NCBI GenBank assembly: GCA_910579935.1
Contig: CAJTVQ010000066.1
Coordinates: forward strand, 1-15,876
Direction: 5' to 3'
DNA: 15,876 bases
DNA from: an uncultured Lachnospiraceae bacterium
GTDB taxonomy: Bacteria; Bacillota; Clostridia; Lachnospirales; Lachnospiraceae
A model generated the notes under the pieces. The model had not been told where the DNA came from. It ran no database searches and saw only the letters and a list, made by a program, of their open reading frames with translations. Numbering within the stretch: the stretch's first letter is position 1; each line of letters opens with the position of its first letter. Positions 13,383 through 15,876 of the stretch are shown piece after piece. Made by a program: the position numbers and the translations under genes.

Positions 13383-14882
13383 TCACTTATTTATTCCCTG
13401 TAAGAAGCCGCCGTCCGGTTCCGATTGCAGCCTCTTTGCACCGTCGTTCAGGTTCCCGACAATCCCGCGCACGGAATCCACCATGCGGGTATTTTCGTTA
13501 CAGGCATGGAACGTTTCATTTGCGTGGGCAGAAATTTCCTCCGTAATGGCAGAAATGGTCTGGATATTTTTGACAATATCCTTGTTTGCATGTTCCAGAT
13601 CCGTAACAATGTGAAGCAATTCCTCCGTGCGGCGGCTGATATTCTCTGTCCCGCTTGTAATTTCCGTAAAGGTATTCTTTACCGCACTGGTGCTCTCAGC
13701 GTTCGCATCATTACTCATTGCAACCACATTCACCGCGTCAGCCACATGTGCCAACTCCTTGTTGATGTTTTCAATTAAGCCGGTAATATTGGAGGTTGCC
13801 GTCTGTGTCTGGCTCGCCAGCCCGGAAATCTGGTCTGCGACCACGGCAAAGCCCCTGCCTGCCTCTCCGGCGTGGGCAGCTTCGATGGAAGCATTCAGTG
13901 CCAGCATGACGGTACTGCTCGTGATGCTGTTGATCGTTTCCGTAATCGTGTTCATTTGACTGGTGTATCTGCCCAATTCCTTCATTTTCTCCAAAACTTC
14001 GGCATTGGCGGACTTAGACTGCTCAACCTGGCTTTCCAGGGCAGCCATCTGCTCCCTTCCGGCCGCGACCTTGTTCACGGTATCATGGACGTTCTGCTCA
14101 ATCCCGGCTGCCGTATTCTTCACATTGCCAATATCCGCCTGTATCTGCTCCGTACGTTGTATCTGCACCTGTACGGATTGGGCTGTTTCCGTGCTGCCAA
14201 CGGAAACCTCCTGCATGGCGTCGCTCACTTTTGCCACGGAGTCCCCCAGACTGCTCATCTGCCGGGTTACCTCCAGAATATCCGTTATCATATCCTGGGA
14301 AGTTGTCAGAATATTGTTCATCAGTCTGCCGGCCTCGTCCGTCTGAGCCTGAATCTGCTTTAATTTCATGTTATTTACCTTTGTTACGGCCAGTGTAGTG
14401 AAAATAATGAATATTGTCGTGAGAATTGTTGCCGCTAACCGGATTTCCACATCCGGGATCTCCGCTTTCTCATATCCGACTGTCATCGCATGATAAACCA
14501 CATATGCCACATTTCCGCATGATGCAAACACACCGATAAGTATATTAAACCGGGGATCCATATACAGGATAATAATGATAAACATGGGAAATGCGTAGGT
14601 AAATGGCAGCACACTGGTAGTTGTAAATATCACAAAGAAATACAAAATACCATAGGTTATGCCGATGAAATGCTTAATGGCGCCGCTCTCCGGGTTTTTG
14701 GCGTAAATTGTCCATTCTACCACCACGGGTGCAACTGTCAGCAGTGCAAAAACAGTAAAATAACCGATTGTTCTGGAGCCTTTCAACACCTCCAGCAAAT
14801 ATGCTGTAAAGAGTACGGAATCAATGATCGTATGCCCTTTAAGCGCCGTACTATTTACATATTTTTTCTCTGAGAAATTCAT
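13383..14882 (-). CDS. Membrane chemotaxis transducer (MCP) without an extracellular sensor domain
   Basis: A 499-residue methyl-accepting chemotaxis protein. The N-terminal 170 residues form about six hydrophobic helices (near 18-33, 40-59, 70-90, 94-108, 112-132 and 148-167) joined by short loops, with no ligand-binding domain and no recognisable HAMP domain. A long helical signalling domain follows from about 175 to the end. The hairpin tip EAAHAGEAGRGFAVVADQI (334-352), which binds CheA and CheW, is intact. The membrane part resembles 6-TM sensor modules and may sense within the bilayer or respond to a partner. The ATG at 14882 has AGGAGG 6 bases upstream, and a TATAAT stands at 14904-14909, implying a very short leader; no convincing -35 goes with it. 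The nearest downstream gene is eutH, so a role in taxis to its substrate is possible but unproven. Confidence 0.93.
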   Translation of the reverse strand: MNFSEKKYVNSTALKGHTIIDSVLFTAYLLEVLKGSRTIGYFTVFALLTVAPVVVEWTIYAKNPESGAIKHFIGITYGILYFFVIFTTTSVLPFTYAFPMFIIIILYMDPRFNILIGVFASCGNVAYVVYHAMTVGYEKAEIPDVEIRLAATILTTIFIIFTTLAVTKVNNMKLKQIQAQTDEAGRLMNNILTTSQDMITDILEVTRQMSSLGDSVAKVSDAMQEVSVGSTETAQSVQVQIQRTEQIQADIGNVKNTAAGIEQNVHDTVNKVAAGREQMAALESQVEQSKSANAEVLEKMKELGRYTSQMNTITETINSITSSTVMLALNASIEAAHAGEAGRGFAVVADQISGLASQTQTATSNITGLIENINKELAHVADAVNVVAMSNDANAESTSAVKNTFTEITSGTENISRRTEELLHIVTDLEHANKDIVKNIQTISAITEEISAHANETFHACNENTRMVDSVRGIVGNLNDGAKRLQSEPDGGFLQGINK

Positions 14883-15102
14883 ATGTATCCTCCTCTGTCT
14901 GATATTATAAATGGAAATTTTTAATATAACTGCACTATCCAAAACAGCAAAAAAGCTCACAACTCTGAACGCTTTCTTACTGTATCATATTGTTTCTGCC
15001 ATTCCATAATATCAGAAAAAACAACCTGAGAAAGTAATTTAAGCACAGTTTGCCATTTTTTTGGCATAATTTGCAGTCTTAGTCTTTTGCACTATCCATT
15101 CT

Positions 15103-15390
15103 CTAAAACTTAATATTCAGATACCCCTCTTTAAATTTAGCTCCTGCAATCGCTTTTTCTGCAAATTCGGCCGGGACCGGAAACTTGCGGCTCTCATTTC
15201 CCACACCTGCAGCCAGCTCATTTTTATACTTTTTTATGAATCCGGATAATCTTTCCGGACATTTTAGTAAAGCCGGCGTTTTACCCGCGGGTGCACAATC
15301 TACGATAATGGTATCGTATTCTCCGCTTTCATATACTTCCAAAATTTTAAACACAGAAAACCATTCTTCCAGCCCCGGAAAAACTAACAG
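15103..15390 (-). pseudogene. Remnant of an ArsA/TRC40-family ATPase with C-terminal Hsp20-like end
   Basis: The frame starts right after a stop at 15391 and reads LLVFPGLEEWFSVFKILE, then YESGEYDTIIVDCAPAGKT (expected DCAPTGET in ArsA) and ALLKCPERLSGFIKKY. After about position 15225 it jumps to VGNESRKFPVPAEFAEKAIA and GAKFKEGYLNIKF. The first part matches the region around the ArsA DCAPTGET motif; the second matches the extreme C-terminus of bacterial ArsA proteins that carry an Hsp20-like domain. The N-terminal P-loop (GKGGVGKT) and probably some 200 residues in the middle are missing. Altered key residues fit decay. The only near-start codon is a GTG at 15354. It is best read as a doubly deleted pseudogene, assigned from memory of the family without a database search. 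Confidence 0.65.
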
Positions 15391-15805
15391 TTATCGTAAT
15401 TTTTCCCACGCTCAGCGTGTTGCCAGTTGCATCTGCAGGCGCTGCAGAAGTACGGCGCAGCAAGGCATTTGCCTTTGCAGGCAGTATTTTCAGGCTAAAC
15501 GGTTTTGTCATATAATCATCAGCTCCATATTCATAGCCTTTCAATTTATCTTCCTCATCACTTTTAGCGGTCAGCATGATGATTGGCAGGCTGCTCATTT
15601 CCCTTGCCATTTTACATACAGAAAAGCCATCAAGATGCGGCATCATAATATCAAGCGCCATCAAATCCATAGGATTATTTTTCAATAACATCAGGGCATC
15701 TACACCGTCATCAGCAGCATAACATGTGTGCCCTCCCCTGTGCATATATTCACAGATGATGTCCTGCATATTCTTTTCATCTTCTACAATTAAAATGTTA
15801 GCCAT
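15347..15805 (-). pseudogene. Truncated OmpR-type response regulator (receiver domain only)
   Basis: The 152-residue frame begins MANILIVEDEKNMQDIICEY and has a complete receiver domain: acidic pair Glu8/Asp9, phospho-acceptor Asp52 in LDIMMPHLDG, Thr79 in MLTA, and Lys101 in TKPF. The linker ALLRR and the first strand of the winged-helix domain (LSVGKITI, 131-138) follow. At about 15390 the similarity stops and the frame enters the ArsA remnant in another phase, adding 14 foreign residues before a stop. The DNA-binding domain is therefore lost to a deletion. ATG at 15805 has AAAAGG 7 bases upstream. A weak TTGTGA/TGTAAA pair lies near the window edge. A cognate kinase is not present. The receiver could still be made as a stand-alone domain. 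Confidence 0.75.
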
Positions 15806-15876
15806 AAAATCGCCTTTTTCAATTAGGAACTGTTAAGAAATAACTTTACACTTTGACGCAGGATGAGTTCACAAAG

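Noticed and set aside
14957..15067. A 36-residue minus-strand ORF (MPKKWQTVLKLLSQ...) between the chemotaxis gene and the ArsA remnant
   Set aside because: It has no ribosome site, resembles nothing I know, and lies in A/T-rich decayed sequence. It may be a gene scrap but cannot be supported. Apart from this, the 14883-15102 gap holds only the possible -10 box of the chemotaxis gene.
1..15876. CRISPR arrays, tRNA or rRNA genes, transposases, phage genes, or defence systems
   Set aside because: No regularly spaced repeats, tRNA-like cloverleaf, ribosomal RNA core sequence, transposase or nuclease motifs were seen on either strand.

Overview
The window looks like a chromosomal segment of a gut-type Firmicute, most likely Lachnospiraceae. 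The reasons are its medium GC content, AGGAGG-type ribosome binding sites, an orphan EutH, a DUF1848 protein, a GH112 phosphorylase with its sugar kinase, and a nickel-pincer cofactor operon. This placement is inferred from gene content only. Every convincing gene is on the minus strand, so the region reads from right to left.

Right end (about 14957-15876): a decayed patch. An OmpR-type response regulator keeps its receiver domain but loses its DNA-binding domain. It runs into a remnant of an ArsA-family ATPase that has also lost its N-terminus and its middle. Next (11183-14882) come a membrane chemotaxis transducer without an extracellular sensor domain, an orphan EutH ethanolamine permease homologue, and a DUF1848 protein whose start signal overlaps the eutH stop. 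A hexapeptide-repeat O-acetyltransferase (10403-11032) follows, with its own strong terminator.

Centre (4342-10250): a six-gene nickel operon in the order nikMN, nikQ, nikO, larB, larC, larE. A sigma-A type promoter lies 44 bases before nikMN. The first three genes encode an ECF-type nickel importer. The last three make the nickel-pincer nucleotide cofactor of lactate racemase-type enzymes: LarB carboxylates and hydrolyses NaAD, LarE adds sulfur, and LarC inserts nickel. No larA is present, so the enzyme that uses the cofactor must lie elsewhere. Two gaps of about 140-150 bases inside the operon hold an 18-base direct repeat and a possible 40-residue ORF. larB and larE appear to start at TTG and GTG.

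Left end (1-4350): an unrecognised protein with two membrane segments has its own promoter inside the 3' end of larE and ends at a clear terminator. After it, a promoter containing a perfect 14-base palindrome drives a tightly coupled operon: a GH112 galacto-/lacto-N-biose phosphorylase, a NahK-type N-acetylhexosamine 1-kinase, and an aldo/keto reductase cut by the window edge. The first two fit phosphorolytic use of mucin or milk-glycan disaccharides: Gal-beta-1,3-HexNAc is split to Gal-1-P plus HexNAc, which is then phosphorylated at C1.

I did not find a clearly new defence or mobile system. The most notable observations are the LarE with three cysteines, the lar operon lacking larA, the palindrome in the GH112 promoter, the C-terminal cysteine cluster of the DUF1848 protein, and the regulator/ArsA deletion scar.
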